Shown here one piece after another: positions 48,894-58,497 of a stretch of DNA of 64,000 nucleotides; the stretch's first letter is position 1, and every line of letters begins with the position of its first letter. The notes under the pieces were generated by a model that saw only the letters and a program-made list of their open reading frames with translations, did not search any database and was not told where the DNA came from. Origin of the DNA: EA-27 sp964396265 (GTDB lineage Archaea; Thermoplasmatota; Thermoplasmata; RBG-16-68-12; EA-27); the NCBI GenBank assembly GCA_964396265.1, contig CAYNEM010000003.1:62001-126000 (forward strand), read 5' to 3'. Both the position numbers and the translations under genes were made by a program.

Positions 48894-49312
48894 GTCGGCC
48901 TGCGGAGGATCGTATATCGCTTTGCGTAGAAGGCGAGTCGAGCGACGAACACGACCACTGCGAGGACGAGCAAGGAGGCGAACGCGTACTCGGTCGCCGT
49001 CAGTGGCGTAACCGACAGCGTGGCGGTGATCAGCCAGGCGTGGAGGATCAGAAGACCCACAAGCAGCGGCGCCATGAGGCGGATCTGGCGGAGTTCCGAG
49101 ATGCCGTCCCGTTCCGCCTTTGGCATTTCCGTCCCGCGATAGAGGCGGGCGTAGTGCACGAGGCGCCATGCGAAGAGGCCGATGGCGATGACGAGCAGAG
49201 CCGACAGGAGCCTGTCCCCGCGCGCGACCATCCGGCTGAGGATCCAGAGATGGAACCCGAGGAGCCCGATGAAGACCGCGATGAGCGCGAGCATCCTCCG
49301 GCGGGGGTCCAT
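48890..49312 (-). CDS. Four-helix membrane protein
   Basis: A 140-aa protein with four hydrophobic helices (MLALIAVFIGLLGFHLWIL, LLSALLVIAIGLFAWRLV, APLLVGLLILHAWLITATL, EYAFASLLVLAVVVFVARLA) and a basic loop in between (YRGTEMPKAERDG). Unknown family. It shares a symmetric TATA element with the divergent riboflavin kinase gene, 28 bp before its ATG. Confidence 0.75.
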   Translation of the reverse strand: MDPRRRMLALIAVFIGLLGFHLWILSRMVARGDRLLSALLVIAIGLFAWRLVHYARLYRGTEMPKAERDGISELRQIRLMAPLLVGLLILHAWLITATLSVTPLTATEYAFASLLVLAVVVFVARLAFYAKRYTILRRPT

Positions 49313-49335
49313 CGGGGGACTCGAAACCGCCGCTC

Positions 49336-49344
49336 CCTATAAGG
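49336..49344. promoter_or_regulatory. Palindromic TATA element shared by divergent genes
   Basis: CCTATAAGG is near-palindromic and centred at 49340, 28 bp from both the ATG of the membrane protein gene (49312) and the GTG of the riboflavin kinase gene (49368). Both genes then start at their initiation codons. Confidence 0.65.
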
Positions 49345-49367
49345 CTAGACTACGGGGTATCTTTATT

Positions 49368-50069
49368 GTGCGAGGGACGGATGCGACGGGCACGAAACCG
49401 CACCACGTCGACACCCTGAAGCACGTCGCCCTCCTTGGCGGCGGGAAGGAGCCCGTCGCCCTCTCGGGCAAGCAGTTGGGGCGCGCGATGGGGGTCAGCC
49501 AGCAGTCCGCGTCCCAGCGGATCCTTGAGCTCGTCGATGCGGGGCTGCTCCAGCGCGATCTCGCGGCGCGCAAGCAGCGCGTGCGGCTCACCGCCAAAGG
49601 GCTTGAGCTGCTGCGGAAGGAGTACGCGGACTACCACCGGATCTTCGAGGTCCAGGGTGGTCTGATTATGCGGGGGATCGTGACGAGCGGACTCGGGGAA
49701 GGCGCGTTCTACATGAAGCAGCGCGGGTACCGGGAGCAGTTCCGCCGGAAGCTCGGGTTCGAGCCGTTCGAGGGGACGCTCAACCTGCGCGTGTCTGGCG
49801 GCGAGCTCGCGAAGCTCCAGATCCTGTGGGACGAGGCGGGCATCCTTGTCGAGGGGTTCACGGACAGCGGCCGCACGTTCGGCGGTGCGAAGGTCTTCCC
49901 GGCGACCCTCGACGGCGCAGAGTGCGCGGTCATCCTTCCGATCCGTACGCACCACACGGACAACCTCGAGGTGATCTCCCGCGTCCACCTCCGGTCCAAG
50001 TTCGGTCTGAAGGACGGAGACGCCGTCATCGTCGACGTGCGCCTCGCGACTGGGGGAAACGTTCAATAG
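49368..50069 (+). CDS. rbkR: CTP-dependent riboflavin kinase with HTH (RbkR)
   Basis: A 233-aa two-domain archaeal protein. The N-terminal winged HTH includes SGKQLGRAMGVSQQSASQRI and LQRDLAARKQRVRLTAKGLE. The C-terminal cradle-loop domain is the archaeal riboflavin kinase: GLGEGAFYMKQRGYREQFRR, KLGFEPFEGTLNLRV, and VISRVHLRSKFGLKDGDAVI. It makes FMN from riboflavin using CTP and, in characterised RbkR proteins, represses riboflavin genes via the HTH. The GTG start is 28 bp from the shared TATA. No riboflavin biosynthesis genes are in this window. Confidence 0.93.
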   Translation: MRGTDATGTKPHHVDTLKHVALLGGGKEPVALSGKQLGRAMGVSQQSASQRILELVDAGLLQRDLAARKQRVRLTAKGLELLRKEYADYHRIFEVQGGLIMRGIVTSGLGEGAFYMKQRGYREQFRRKLGFEPFEGTLNLRVSGGELAKLQILWDEAGILVEGFTDSGRTFGGAKVFPATLDGAECAVILPIRTHHTDNLEVISRVHLRSKFGLKDGDAVIVDVRLATGGNVQ

Positions 50070-50134
50070 CGATTCCCCGTATGCATTCCTAGGGTTAGGG
50101 GGCTTCGATCTTGTTCGCAGGATTGATAGCAGGG

Positions 50135-53100
50135 ATGCGTGCGCTTTCCGCGGCTGTGATCACGTTCGTGCTGGTGGCGTCCGCGCTGGGTCCCGCGATG
50201 GGTCCGCCCATGGCTCCCAACTCGCCCCCGCCTCCGCCAGATCCCCTTTACGCGGGGACGTGCATGCCGTCCTGCGACCCGGACGACGCACGGTACTTCG
50301 GGGCCGCGGGGTCGCAGTTCTCGACGCTCGAAGGGGTCACGATTTTCTTATACCTCGGCCTGCCCGCAGGGACGACGAGCTTCTCCGTCGGGTTGTTCGA
50401 TGGGGACGTCGGCGGCACTTGGGACACCGGTTCGAGTTCGTTCGCCTACCGCCTCTTCAAGGATCCTCGCAAGAACGGCACCGCGTCCATGCCGCTCGAT
50501 AACATCTTCAGCGGGAGCCTCCCCGACGACGCGTGGTTCGACAAGACGTATTCGACGGACGCGTCTGCGCAGGCACCCTCGGGGAATTACTTCTATCGCC
50601 TCGAGGCATCCTGGGAGACCATCCCGGTCGGGGAGTTCAATAATTTCAAGGTCCGGACGACCGGCCAGATCAGCCTTGCCGCAGGCCAGGACTTCGGCGT
50701 CGCGGCCGGTCCCCAGTGCACGCAAACATCGGGCTGTTCTCCTCCCTACGATCCCTACGTCGGCTCGGGTGACCCAAACCCCGGAGACACGAACGATCCG
50801 GATGCGAATTCCTACGATGGACGATTCGTGTTCTTCTTCTACGTCCCGCACGAGCTGAACTCGATCACGTTCTGGGACGGGGACGCGGACCGCAACGGCG
50901 ACACGGACGATCCGAACACGCCGAACACGGACCCGGACGGTAGCGGACCGGCGCAGCCGGAAGGCGTGAACCAGGGCGCACCGCAGGACGGTCCCTCCTC
51001 GTACGGAGTCTGCTGCAACGTCAACCCGTCCATCTTCTACGACGTCCTCGACCCCGCCGCGAACCTGTACACGAACAACAACCCCTCGGGGAACACCGAG
51101 TGGGAAAGGTTCATCGTCGGCGATTCGTCGAGCACCCCGGACATCACGATCAGCTACACGCTCGACCCCGGCCTCTGGCGGTTCCGCGTCCAGGGCATGG
51201 ACTCCCACAACCTGAACGTGATCCGCTCCACGTTTGAGATCTTCAGCACAGATGGGATCCCGCTGCCCGTGAACCCGGCCCCAAGCCTCGAGCCGGACAA
51301 CGAAAAGACGACGGGCGATGACATCACGGTCGCGTACGGGCACACAGCGACGAACAACGGCGATGCCACGGACGACTTCTCTCTGGAGGCATCGTCCCAG
51401 CACGGATGGGTGACCGCGATCTACGAGGATCTCGACGGCGACGGGCAGCTGGACTCCGGTGAGCCCTCGATTTCGAGTACGGGGCCCCTCGGTCCCGGCG
51501 CGTCGATGAACATCGTCGTGACCGTCGTCGTACCGGACATCAACATGAACGACGACGACCTCGTGACGGTCGTGGCCTTGTCGTCGACGGAGTGGGCTTT
51601 GCAGGACGACGCGAAGGACATCACCCACGTCCGGGTGAACCAGCAGCCCACGGCGGATTCCGGCGGCCCCTACACGGCCCCGGAGGGCACGCCGCTCACG
51701 TTCAACGCCTCCGGCTCCTCGGACCCTGACGGCGACACCCTCGCGTACCGCTGGGACTTCCAGGCCGACGGGGCGTGGGACACCGCGTTCTCCTCCGACC
51801 CCACGGCCACGCACACGTTCGGGGACGACTGGACCGGGCAGGCCAGGGTCGAGGTGAGCGACGGGAACCTCACGGACGACGCGACGGTCCCCGTGACGAT
51901 CACGAACGTGGACCCGACGATCCAGTTCGTCCTGGTGCCTTCGGGCGACGAGGCGGGCTCCCTCGCCGTCTCCGCGCACGTCACGGACCCCGGGAGCGAC
52001 GACCTCTCCTTCACATGGTGGGGCGCCTGCAGCGGCTGGCCCGGCGCGCCGGTCTTCTACCCGAACGACCCGGCGATCGTCCCGGACCCCGACCCCAGCC
52101 CCGACGTCCACCCCCGCGACGTCACGGACTCGCAGACGGTCGTGTGCGGGGACGACGGCACCTTCGACTGGAACCTGAAGGTCGAGGACGACGACGGCGG
52201 CATGGCCACGTCGAGCGGCACGTTCGACGTCGCGAACCTCGCGCCCTCGCTGACGCTCCCGCCGCCGACGTTCGTGGACACGGACGAGGGCGTCGCATGG
52301 ACCCTCACCGCCACCGCGGAGGACGCGGGCAGCGACGACCTGACGTTCACGTGGACGTGGCCGTTCGGACCCACCGAGACGAACACGCACTTCAATGACG
52401 GCGTCGGCCCGGACCCCGATCCGTCCCCCGGCCCCACGTTCCCGTTCTCCGCCTCGGATGCCTCCACGCACACGTACGGCGACGACGGCACGTACACCGT
52501 GACGCTGCGCGTCGAGGACGACGACGGTGGCTTCCTCACGATCACGACGACCTTTTCCACGGCGAACCTCCCGCCGTTCCTCACGGTCTCCCCGCCCTCC
52601 TCCACGACCGTCGACGAAGGCACGCTCGTCACGCTGAGCGCCACCGCCAAGGATCCCGGCAGCGACGACCTGACGTTCACCTGGACGTGGACGCACGGCC
52701 CGACGGAGACCACGACGTACTTCAACGACGGCGTCGGGCCCGACCCGGACCCCTCGCCCGGCGCCACGTTCCCGTTCACCGCCACGGACGCCTCGTCGCG
52801 CACGTACGGGGACGATTGCCCCTGTGTCGTGCAGCTCCGCGTGGACGACGACGACGGCGGCTTCGTCACCTTCGAGACGACGGTCACCGTCGTCAATGTG
52901 GATCCGTCCGTCCTGGCGGCGGATGCCTCGGGCGACGAGGCCGAGACCATCGCCTTCGCCGCCACGTTCTCCGACCCCGGCTTCGACTTCGGTGCCGGCG
53001 ACTCCCACGAGGACTTCACCGCCACGGTGGACTGGGGCGACGGGTCCTCCGAAACGGTAACCGTGACCGAGATTCCGGGTAGTCCCGGCGTCCTCACGAC

Positions 53101-55033
53101 GGGCTCCTCGGCGGCGGACCACGTATACGGCGACAACGGCGCCTTCCCCGTCCTCGTCACCGTCTGCGACGACGACGGCGGATGCGGGACCGCGTCCGCG
53201 ACGATCACCATCGCCAACCTCGACCCGTCCCCGTCGATCGAAGAGATCACGCAGGAGCAGACGCGTCCGCTCCCGCCGGACTTCTTCTATCCCCTCGACC
53301 CGATCGCCTTCAACGGCTCCGCGGACGACCCGGGCAGCGACGACCTCGCCTTCGCGTGGGACTTCGGGGACGGCACGGTCCTGCCGGGCGGCACCTACTA
53401 CAACGACGGCGCCGGCCCGGACCCGTTCCCCAGCCCCGGCCCCACGTACCCGTTCGCCGCCAAGGACACGATCCAGCACACCTACGCCCTGCCCGGCGAC
53501 TACATCGTCACGCTGACGGTCACGGACGACGACGGCGGGTCCGCCTCCGTGACGACCGAGGTTCACGTCGCAGGCGCGGACGAGCTCAAGGCGGAGGCGG
53601 CCTCCCGCATCCGGACGCTGAAGCAGGAGGCGATCGACCGCATGGACTGGCGGTTCGTCCAGAACCTCGACGACGCGGAGCGGTTCGTGCTCCGCAGCCT
53701 GGGATACGCGGACCCCCTCCGGCCTTCCGCGATCACCGCCGAACTCGGGACCGACGTGTCCGTCGTCCAGAACGACGGGGACCGCATCGACCTCCTCTTC
53801 GGGCCCTCGTGGACGCCCCGGCTGGAGACGTACGCGTCCCTCGTCGTCACTTGGGCGAACGGGGACGTCACGACGGTCGACCTGCCGACGAAGTGGCCGA
53901 AGAAGTCCCTAGGGCACGACGCCGTGGTCTGGGTGGACGCCTGGGAGCAGGACCTGGGCATCGACTCGAAGCGGGACAAGAAGACGGGACAGGTCACGAT
54001 GAAGGTCCGCGTCGACGACGCCAGCCTGGGCTTCTCCCTCTCCCTGGACGCGGACCTCGTCGCGCACCTCGCCTTCGACTACGAGGTCCTGCCGTACTGG
54101 ATCGACGGCGCCCACCTCGACCCGAAACTCGGCGCGAACGTCTTCGTATGCGAGCGCGCCGCCGTCGACCGCCTGGTCAAGCTCCAGGTCTCGGACGACG
54201 ACGACGACGACGACGATGATGATGATGATGATGATGATGACGGCCGCGACGACGGTGACGATGATGACGACGATGACGATGATGGCGGCGACGACGGCGG
54301 CGACCGTGACGGCGACCGGAGCGGCGACCGCGTCCTAGGCGGCGACCATGACGGCGGGGACGACGACGATGACGACGACGATGAGGGCGACGACCACGAC
54401 GAGGACGGGGACGACCGGAAGGTCGCGTGCGGCTGTGGCGGCGATGACAACGACGGCGGGTGCGGGGACGACGATGACGACGACGATGATGACGGCCGCG
54501 ACGATGACGACGACGATGATGGCGGCGATGACGGTGATGACCGCGACGGAGACCGGAGCGGCTCAGGCACCCTTGGCGGCGACCATGACGGTGGCGATGA
54601 CGATGATGACGACGACGAGGGCGATGATGACAAGGGCTGCCGCTGCGGCGACGACGAGGATGATGACGATGATGACGATGGCCGTGACGAAGACGAGTCG
54701 GACGAAGGCATCCGCACGGTCCAGTGCCGCCTCACGTCGCGCCTCTGGACCGCCGAGGAGATCGCGGACCTCGACGCGGAGTGCGACCTCATCGCGAACC
54801 TGCTCGTGAAGGCGGACGAGATCCTCGCCCGCATCGCCCTCGCGGAGGCGAAGGAGACGGCGGTCCGGGATCCCGCGAACCAGGTCAAGTTCGACCGCGA
54901 GATCGCGAAGTCCGAGAGGTCCATGGCGGACGCGGACGCGGAATGGGACCTCCTCGAGTACGGCGACGCGATCTGCCAGTTCATGGAGGCGTGGCAGCAC
55001 GCGCAGCGCGCGATGGCGCTTGCGCAGAAGTGA
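50135..55033 (+). CDS. Giant PKD-domain surface protein with Asp-rich tail
   Basis: A 1632-aa secreted protein. Signal peptide RALSAAVITFVLVASALGPA, an N-terminal beta region up to about residue 500, then about seven PKD-type repeats (for example GGPYTAPEGTPLTFNASGSS, YGDDGTYTVTLRVEDDDGG), followed near residue 1150 by an alpha/beta domain (EAASRIRTLKQEAIDRMDW). Residues about 1356-1522 are a run of Asp and Gly encoded by GAC/GAT repeats, with two short Cys-containing interruptions. The last 100 residues are helical and charged. No membrane anchor. Probably an S-layer-associated or Ca-binding surface protein. The start is ATG 50135; a TTG at 50111 is 30 bp from a TATA-like CGTATGCAT and also possible. 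Confidence 0.85.
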   Translation: MRALSAAVITFVLVASALGPAMGPPMAPNSPPPPPDPLYAGTCMPSCDPDDARYFGAAGSQFSTLEGVTIFLYLGLPAGTTSFSVGLFDGDVGGTWDTGSSSFAYRLFKDPRKNGTASMPLDNIFSGSLPDDAWFDKTYSTDASAQAPSGNYFYRLEASWETIPVGEFNNFKVRTTGQISLAAGQDFGVAAGPQCTQTSGCSPPYDPYVGSGDPNPGDTNDPDANSYDGRFVFFFYVPHELNSITFWDGDADRNGDTDDPNTPNTDPDGSGPAQPEGVNQGAPQDGPSSYGVCCNVNPSIFYDVLDPAANLYTNNNPSGNTEWERFIVGDSSSTPDITISYTLDPGLWRFRVQGMDSHNLNVIRSTFEIFSTDGIPLPVNPAPSLEPDNEKTTGDDITVAYGHTATNNGDATDDFSLEASSQHGWVTAIYEDLDGDGQLDSGEPSISSTGPLGPGASMNIVVTVVVPDINMNDDDLVTVVALSSTEWALQDDAKDITHVRVNQQPTADSGGPYTAPEGTPLTFNASGSSDPDGDTLAYRWDFQADGAWDTAFSSDPTATHTFGDDWTGQARVEVSDGNLTDDATVPVTITNVDPTIQFVLVPSGDEAGSLAVSAHVTDPGSDDLSFTWWGACSGWPGAPVFYPNDPAIVPDPDPSPDVHPRDVTDSQTVVCGDDGTFDWNLKVEDDDGGMATSSGTFDVANLAPSLTLPPPTFVDTDEGVAWTLTATAEDAGSDDLTFTWTWPFGPTETNTHFNDGVGPDPDPSPGPTFPFSASDASTHTYGDDGTYTVTLRVEDDDGGFLTITTTFSTANLPPFLTVSPPSSTTVDEGTLVTLSATAKDPGSDDLTFTWTWTHGPTETTTYFNDGVGPDPDPSPGATFPFTATDASSRTYGDDCPCVVQLRVDDDDGGFVTFETTVTVVNVDPSVLAADASGDEAETIAFAATFSDPGFDFGAGDSHEDFTATVDWGDGSSETVTVTEIPGSPGVLTTGSSAADHVYGDNGAFPVLVTVCDDDGGCGTASATITIANLDPSPSIEEITQEQTRPLPPDFFYPLDPIAFNGSADDPGSDDLAFAWDFGDGTVLPGGTYYNDGAGPDPFPSPGPTYPFAAKDTIQHTYALPGDYIVTLTVTDDDGGSASVTTEVHVAGADELKAEAASRIRTLKQEAIDRMDWRFVQNLDDAERFVLRSLGYADPLRPSAITAELGTDVSVVQNDGDRIDLLFGPSWTPRLETYASLVVTWANGDVTTVDLPTKWPKKSLGHDAVVWVDAWEQDLGIDSKRDKKTGQVTMKVRVDDASLGFSLSLDADLVAHLAFDYEVLPYWIDGAHLDPKLGANVFVCERAAVDRLVKLQVSDDDDDDDDDDDDDDDDGRDDGDDDDDDDDDGGDDGGDRDGDRSGDRVLGGDHDGGDDDDDDDDEGDDHDEDGDDRKVACGCGGDDNDGGCGDDDDDDDDDGRDDDDDDDGGDDGDDRDGDRSGSGTLGGDHDGGDDDDDDDEGDDDKGCRCGDDEDDDDDDDGRDEDESDEGIRTVQCRLTSRLWTAEEIADLDAECDLIANLLVKADEILARIALAEAKETAVRDPANQVKFDREIAKSERSMADADAEWDLLEYGDAICQFMEAWQHAQRAMALAQK
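54202..54700 (+). repeat. GAC/GAT microsatellite-like tract within PKD gene
   Basis: About 500 bp composed largely of GAC and GAT codons (Asp) with interspersed Gly codons, and a repeated block with the core RDGDRSG...LGG-DHDGG occurring twice. It is prone to slippage and to assembly error, and length may vary between strains. Confidence 0.85.
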
Positions 55034-55034
55034 C

Positions 55035-55868
55035 TCAGAACTTCGCGGTCACGTAGTCGAGGACGGACTCGAACACCGCGCGGCCGTCCCCGGGCCCATC
55101 CGGGTCGCCTGTCCGCGTCCAGTCCGAGTGGAGGTATCGGAAGAAGGATCGCTCGGGATGGGGTTGCACGCCGAACACATTCCCTTCGCGGTTGCAGATG
55201 GCGGCGATGTTGTACAGCGCCCCGTTCGGACACCACGGGTAGCCGGCATACTGACCGCGATCGTCGACATAGCGAAAGACGATCTGGTCGTTGTCGATGA
55301 GCTCTCTGAGCATCTCTTTCTCCCGTTCCCTCGGAAGGAGGAACTTGCCTTCGCCGTGGGCGGAGACGAATACGCGGACTTCGCCCTTCTTCATATTGCG
55401 TGTGAACGCGCAGCTCCCGCCGTTCTCGTGCTTCAGGTATGACGGCCTGCACTCGTAGTGCGCGGAGTCGTTCGTCGCGAGCACGGCCTCCGGGGCATCG
55501 GTCATCACGCCGCCAAGCCCGGGGAGCATGCCTGCCTCAACGAGGACCTGGAAGCCGTTGCACAGGCCGAGGACGGGCCGGCCGGACTTCACGAAGTCCT
55601 CGACCTCCGTTCCCATCTTGCTCTTGATCCTGGCGGCGAAGATCGCGCCTGCGCGCACGTAGTCCCCGTTCGCGAAGCCGCCGGGGATGACGAGCATGTC
55701 GTAATCCGAAAGCTTGCGGCGGAACTCCGAAGGAGCCTCGCCCGTGAACTGCTTGAGGTGGACCTTCTCCGCCTGTGCCCCGAGGAATCGCAGGTAGTCG
55801 GCGGACTCGTCTTCGCAGTTCGTTCCCTCGATCAGCAACACGGCCGCGCGTACGTCCTCGCGCCTCAC
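55035..55868 (-). CDS. purQ: Phosphoribosylformylglycinamidine synthase, glutaminase subunit
   Basis: A 277-aa class I glutamine amidotransferase supplying ammonia to PurL in purine synthesis. Catalytic elements: LVIPGGFANGDYVRAGAI, GRPVLGLCNGFQVLVEAGML (nucleophile Cys in LCNG), and FGVQPHPERSFF (His and Glu). The N-terminus RAAVLLIEGTNCEDESA is family-like. GTG 55868 overlaps the purL stop by 4 bp (GTGA), so translation is coupled. It meets the giant PKD gene tail to tail. Confidence 0.96.
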   Translation of the reverse strand: MRREDVRAAVLLIEGTNCEDESADYLRFLGAQAEKVHLKQFTGEAPSEFRRKLSDYDMLVIPGGFANGDYVRAGAIFAARIKSKMGTEVEDFVKSGRPVLGLCNGFQVLVEAGMLPGLGGVMTDAPEAVLATNDSAHYECRPSYLKHENGGSCAFTRNMKKGEVRVFVSAHGEGKFLLPREREKEMLRELIDNDQIVFRYVDDRGQYAGYPWCPNGALYNIAAICNREGNVFGVQPHPERSFFRYLHSDWTRTGDPDGPGDGRAVFESVLDYVTAKF

Positions 55869-58201
55869 CCGATCACCAGCCTCGGGAGCGCATGCGTCCA
55901 CACGTCGCGCATCTCCGCCACGGGCACCTCGAACGATTCGCGCCCCCGTACCACTCGTAACGTTCCGCCGCCAACGCTACCGAGTCGCTGCACGGGCACC
56001 GCGAACAGACTCGTGAACGCGTCCTCGCGACCCCGCTTCACCTCGACGAGCCACCGCGCGTTCGTCTCCGAGAAGAGCAGGAAGTCCAGTCGCAGGGGAT
56101 CGAGGCGCGCGAGGTCGAGGGTCGCACCCACGTCGCCGCCGAGGCACATCTCCGCCGCCGACACCGCCAGGCCGCCCTGAGAAAGGTCGTGGCACGACGC
56201 CACGTGGCCCGCGCGGATCGCCGCCAAGACCCCGTACATCCCGCCCTTGAGGGCCTCGACATCCACGTCCGGCGCAACGGCGCTCGACCCTCGTGTCACG
56301 CGGAAGTACTCCGAACCGCCCATCTCCATGCGCGTCTCGCCGACAAGATACAGCGGGTTCCCGGAGGACTTCAGATCCGACGTGACGCACGTGCGGAAGT
56401 CGTCGACGATCCCCACGCCCATGACGACGGGCGTCGGCGGCGTCGGTCCCAGGACACTCTCGTTGTAGAAGCTCACGTTCCCCGAAGGGATGGGGAGTCC
56501 GAGCGCCTGTGCGGTCGATCCGATCCCCCGGACGGCCTCGCGGAAGAAGCCGAGCCGGTCCGGCTTCTCAGGATTCCCGAAATTCAGGCAGTTCGTGAGC
56601 GAATGGGGCCGCGCACCGACCGCCGCCAGGTTGCGGCACACCTCGTCCACGCACGTCGCGCCGCCGCGGAAGGGATTGATGGCGGTGAACTGCGGCGTCG
56701 ATGCGCACGCGATGCCAAGGGCGCGGTATGATCCCAGGAGGGGGCGGACGACCGCGGCGTCGCCGTGGCTCGACTTCCCAATCTTCCCGTGGAGCGGCTT
56801 GATCACCGTGGCCGCGCGAACCTCGTGGTCGTACTGTCGGACGACGTGCTCCCTGCTCGCGACGTTCGGGGAGGCGAGGACCTTCATCAGGGTCCGGGCG
56901 TAGTCGTCCGGCTCATCGGGATATCGCTCCGGAGGTTTGGCGGCAGGGACCTTCGCATCGTACGGTCGGCGGTATTCCGGGCCGTCCGTGTAGAATTCCA
57001 AGTCCATATCAAGAATGAGTTCGCCACGATAGAGGACGCGACACGCGTTTCCGGGTACCGCGGTTCCGATCGGCGCCGCCGGGACGTCGTAGAGGTCGCA
57101 GATCCGGAGCACCCGCTCCACGTTCTCCCACGGCACCGCGAGCATCATCCGCTCCTGGGACTCGCTCACCCAGATCTCCCAGGGTGCGAGACCCTCCTCT
57201 TTCAGCGGCACGCGTTCGAGGTGGACCTCCGCACCGAGCCCGCCGTTCCGCGCCATCTCCCCGACGACGCAGCTGAGGCCGCCGCCGCCAAGGTCCTTCA
57301 TCCCGTGCAGCAGCCCCTGCTTCGCAGCTTCGAGGCACGCGTGGATGAGCGGTTCCTTCACGATCGCGTCCCCGATCTGCACGGCGCCCGCCTGCCAGGC
57401 CTGCGTGGCATCCTCCGTGAGGTCGGCGGAGGCGTAGGTGACGCCGTGGATCCCGTCGCGTCCCGTGCGCCCGCCGCATAGGACGAAGACGTCGCCCGCC
57501 TTCGTAACGCGGTTCCTCTGGAGCTGCGACTTCTTGGCGAACCCGACGCAGGCGACGTTCACGATGATGTTGCCCACGTAGCCCTCATCGAAGTGGATGA
57601 GACCGTTCACGGTCGGGATGCCGACGCGGTTCCCGTAGTCCCGGATGCCAGAGACGACGCCGCCAAAGAGGTAACGCGGATGTTTCGTCCCTTTGGGGAG
57701 CTTCTCGAACGGATGGTCGAGGGGCCCGAAGTGCAGCGGGTCGCACAGTGCGATCGGCTGCGCGCCCATCGCGAGCACGTCCCGCAGGATGCCGCCAATG
57801 CCCGTCGTCGCTCCGCCGTACGGCTCCACGGCGCTCGGGTGGTTGTGGCTCTCGATCCGCAGGGCGTACGCATGGTCCGCGTCGAATTCGCAGACGCCGG
57901 CGTCGCCCCGGTCGAGGACATACGGGGCCTGCACGGGGAAGATGAACTCCTTGAGGAAGACCTTCGACGACTTGTAGCAGCAGTGCTCCGACCAGGCCTG
58001 CCCCAAGCTCTGGAGCTCGACGTCGGTCGGGTCCCGGCCCTTGGCGGCGAAGTGGTCGCGGACCGTACACATCTCGTCGAGCGACAGGGCGAGCCCCATC
58101 TCGCGGCTGATTCCGACGAGGTCGTCGTCGGAGGCCTGACGAAGGCCGACATCATGGAGCGGAAACGGAAGGTCGCGCCGCCGGTACAGGTCCAACAGCA
58201 A
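55865..58201 (-). CDS. purL: Phosphoribosylformylglycinamidine synthase, large subunit
   Basis: A 778-aa small-type PurL (archaeal/Gram-positive), converting FGAR, ATP and glutamine-derived ammonia to FGAM. Motifs: DVGLRQASDDDLVGISREMG, DPTDVELQSLGQAWSEHCCY, RIESHNHPSAVEPYGGATTG (ATP and substrate loop), LGGGGLSCVVGEMARNGG, and GNVSFYNESVLGPTPPTPVV. The start is TTG 58201, six bases after AAGGAGGG, a near-perfect Shine-Dalgarno, rather than the longer reading frame. The gene follows a small membrane protein gene by one base and precedes purQ. No purS was seen. Confidence 0.95.
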   Translation of the reverse strand: MLLDLYRRRDLPFPLHDVGLRQASDDDLVGISREMGLALSLDEMCTVRDHFAAKGRDPTDVELQSLGQAWSEHCCYKSSKVFLKEFIFPVQAPYVLDRGDAGVCEFDADHAYALRIESHNHPSAVEPYGGATTGIGGILRDVLAMGAQPIALCDPLHFGPLDHPFEKLPKGTKHPRYLFGGVVSGIRDYGNRVGIPTVNGLIHFDEGYVGNIIVNVACVGFAKKSQLQRNRVTKAGDVFVLCGGRTGRDGIHGVTYASADLTEDATQAWQAGAVQIGDAIVKEPLIHACLEAAKQGLLHGMKDLGGGGLSCVVGEMARNGGLGAEVHLERVPLKEEGLAPWEIWVSESQERMMLAVPWENVERVLRICDLYDVPAAPIGTAVPGNACRVLYRGELILDMDLEFYTDGPEYRRPYDAKVPAAKPPERYPDEPDDYARTLMKVLASPNVASREHVVRQYDHEVRAATVIKPLHGKIGKSSHGDAAVVRPLLGSYRALGIACASTPQFTAINPFRGGATCVDEVCRNLAAVGARPHSLTNCLNFGNPEKPDRLGFFREAVRGIGSTAQALGLPIPSGNVSFYNESVLGPTPPTPVVMGVGIVDDFRTCVTSDLKSSGNPLYLVGETRMEMGGSEYFRVTRGSSAVAPDVDVEALKGGMYGVLAAIRAGHVASCHDLSQGGLAVSAAEMCLGGDVGATLDLARLDPLRLDFLLFSETNARWLVEVKRGREDAFTSLFAVPVQRLGSVGGGTLRVVRGRESFEVPVAEMRDVWTHALPRLVIG

Positions 58202-58202
58202 C

Positions 58203-58478
58203 TCATCCCTCCTTACGTGCCGGCGAGCTTTCTCGAGTTGCACGCACCTTGCGCGTTCTCCCGTATGTAGACAGGAGAAGAAGGCCCCCCACACCGATCA
58301 CCGCGAGGCTGCACACGCCCGCTGCGATCGGATCCAGTCGGAAGTTCGGGTCGACGCCGGGTGCGGGCAGGGTTAGGAGGAAGCTCACGGCCATCGCGAT
58401 CAGCAGAAGCCCGACGGCCATCGGGGCCCACACTCCAAAGATCTCGCGAACGCGCTCGCGCACAGGCGGTCGATACAC
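58203..58478 (-). CDS. Small two-helix membrane protein upstream of purL
   Basis: A 91-aa protein with two hydrophobic helices (WAPMAVGLLLIAMAVSFLLT and IAAGVCSLAVIGVGGLLLLS) and a basic tail (RTRKVRATRESSPARKEG) whose codons contain the purL Shine-Dalgarno. It starts with GTG and ends one base before purL, so it is part of the operon. Unknown family; no link to purine synthesis can be shown. Confidence 0.68.
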   Translation of the reverse strand: MYRPPVRERVREIFGVWAPMAVGLLLIAMAVSFLLTLPAPGVDPNFRLDPIAAGVCSLAVIGVGGLLLLSTYGRTRKVRATRESSPARKEG

Positions 58479-58497
58479 GCAACGCGCAAAAAGGTGA

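Noticed and set aside
50348..53566. Minus-strand ORF of 1072 codons opposite the PKD gene
   Set aside because: Shadow of the repetitive PKD coding sequence; Val/Arg/Gly-rich composition only.
54202..54700. Repetitive tract considered as a CRISPR array
   Set aside because: Irregular trinucleotide repeats in frame with a protein, with no spacer/repeat structure and no cas genes.
54079..55452. Ser-rich minus-strand ORF
   Set aside because: Produced by reading the GAC/GAT repeats on the other strand (GTC, ATC, TCG/TCA). It has no start context.
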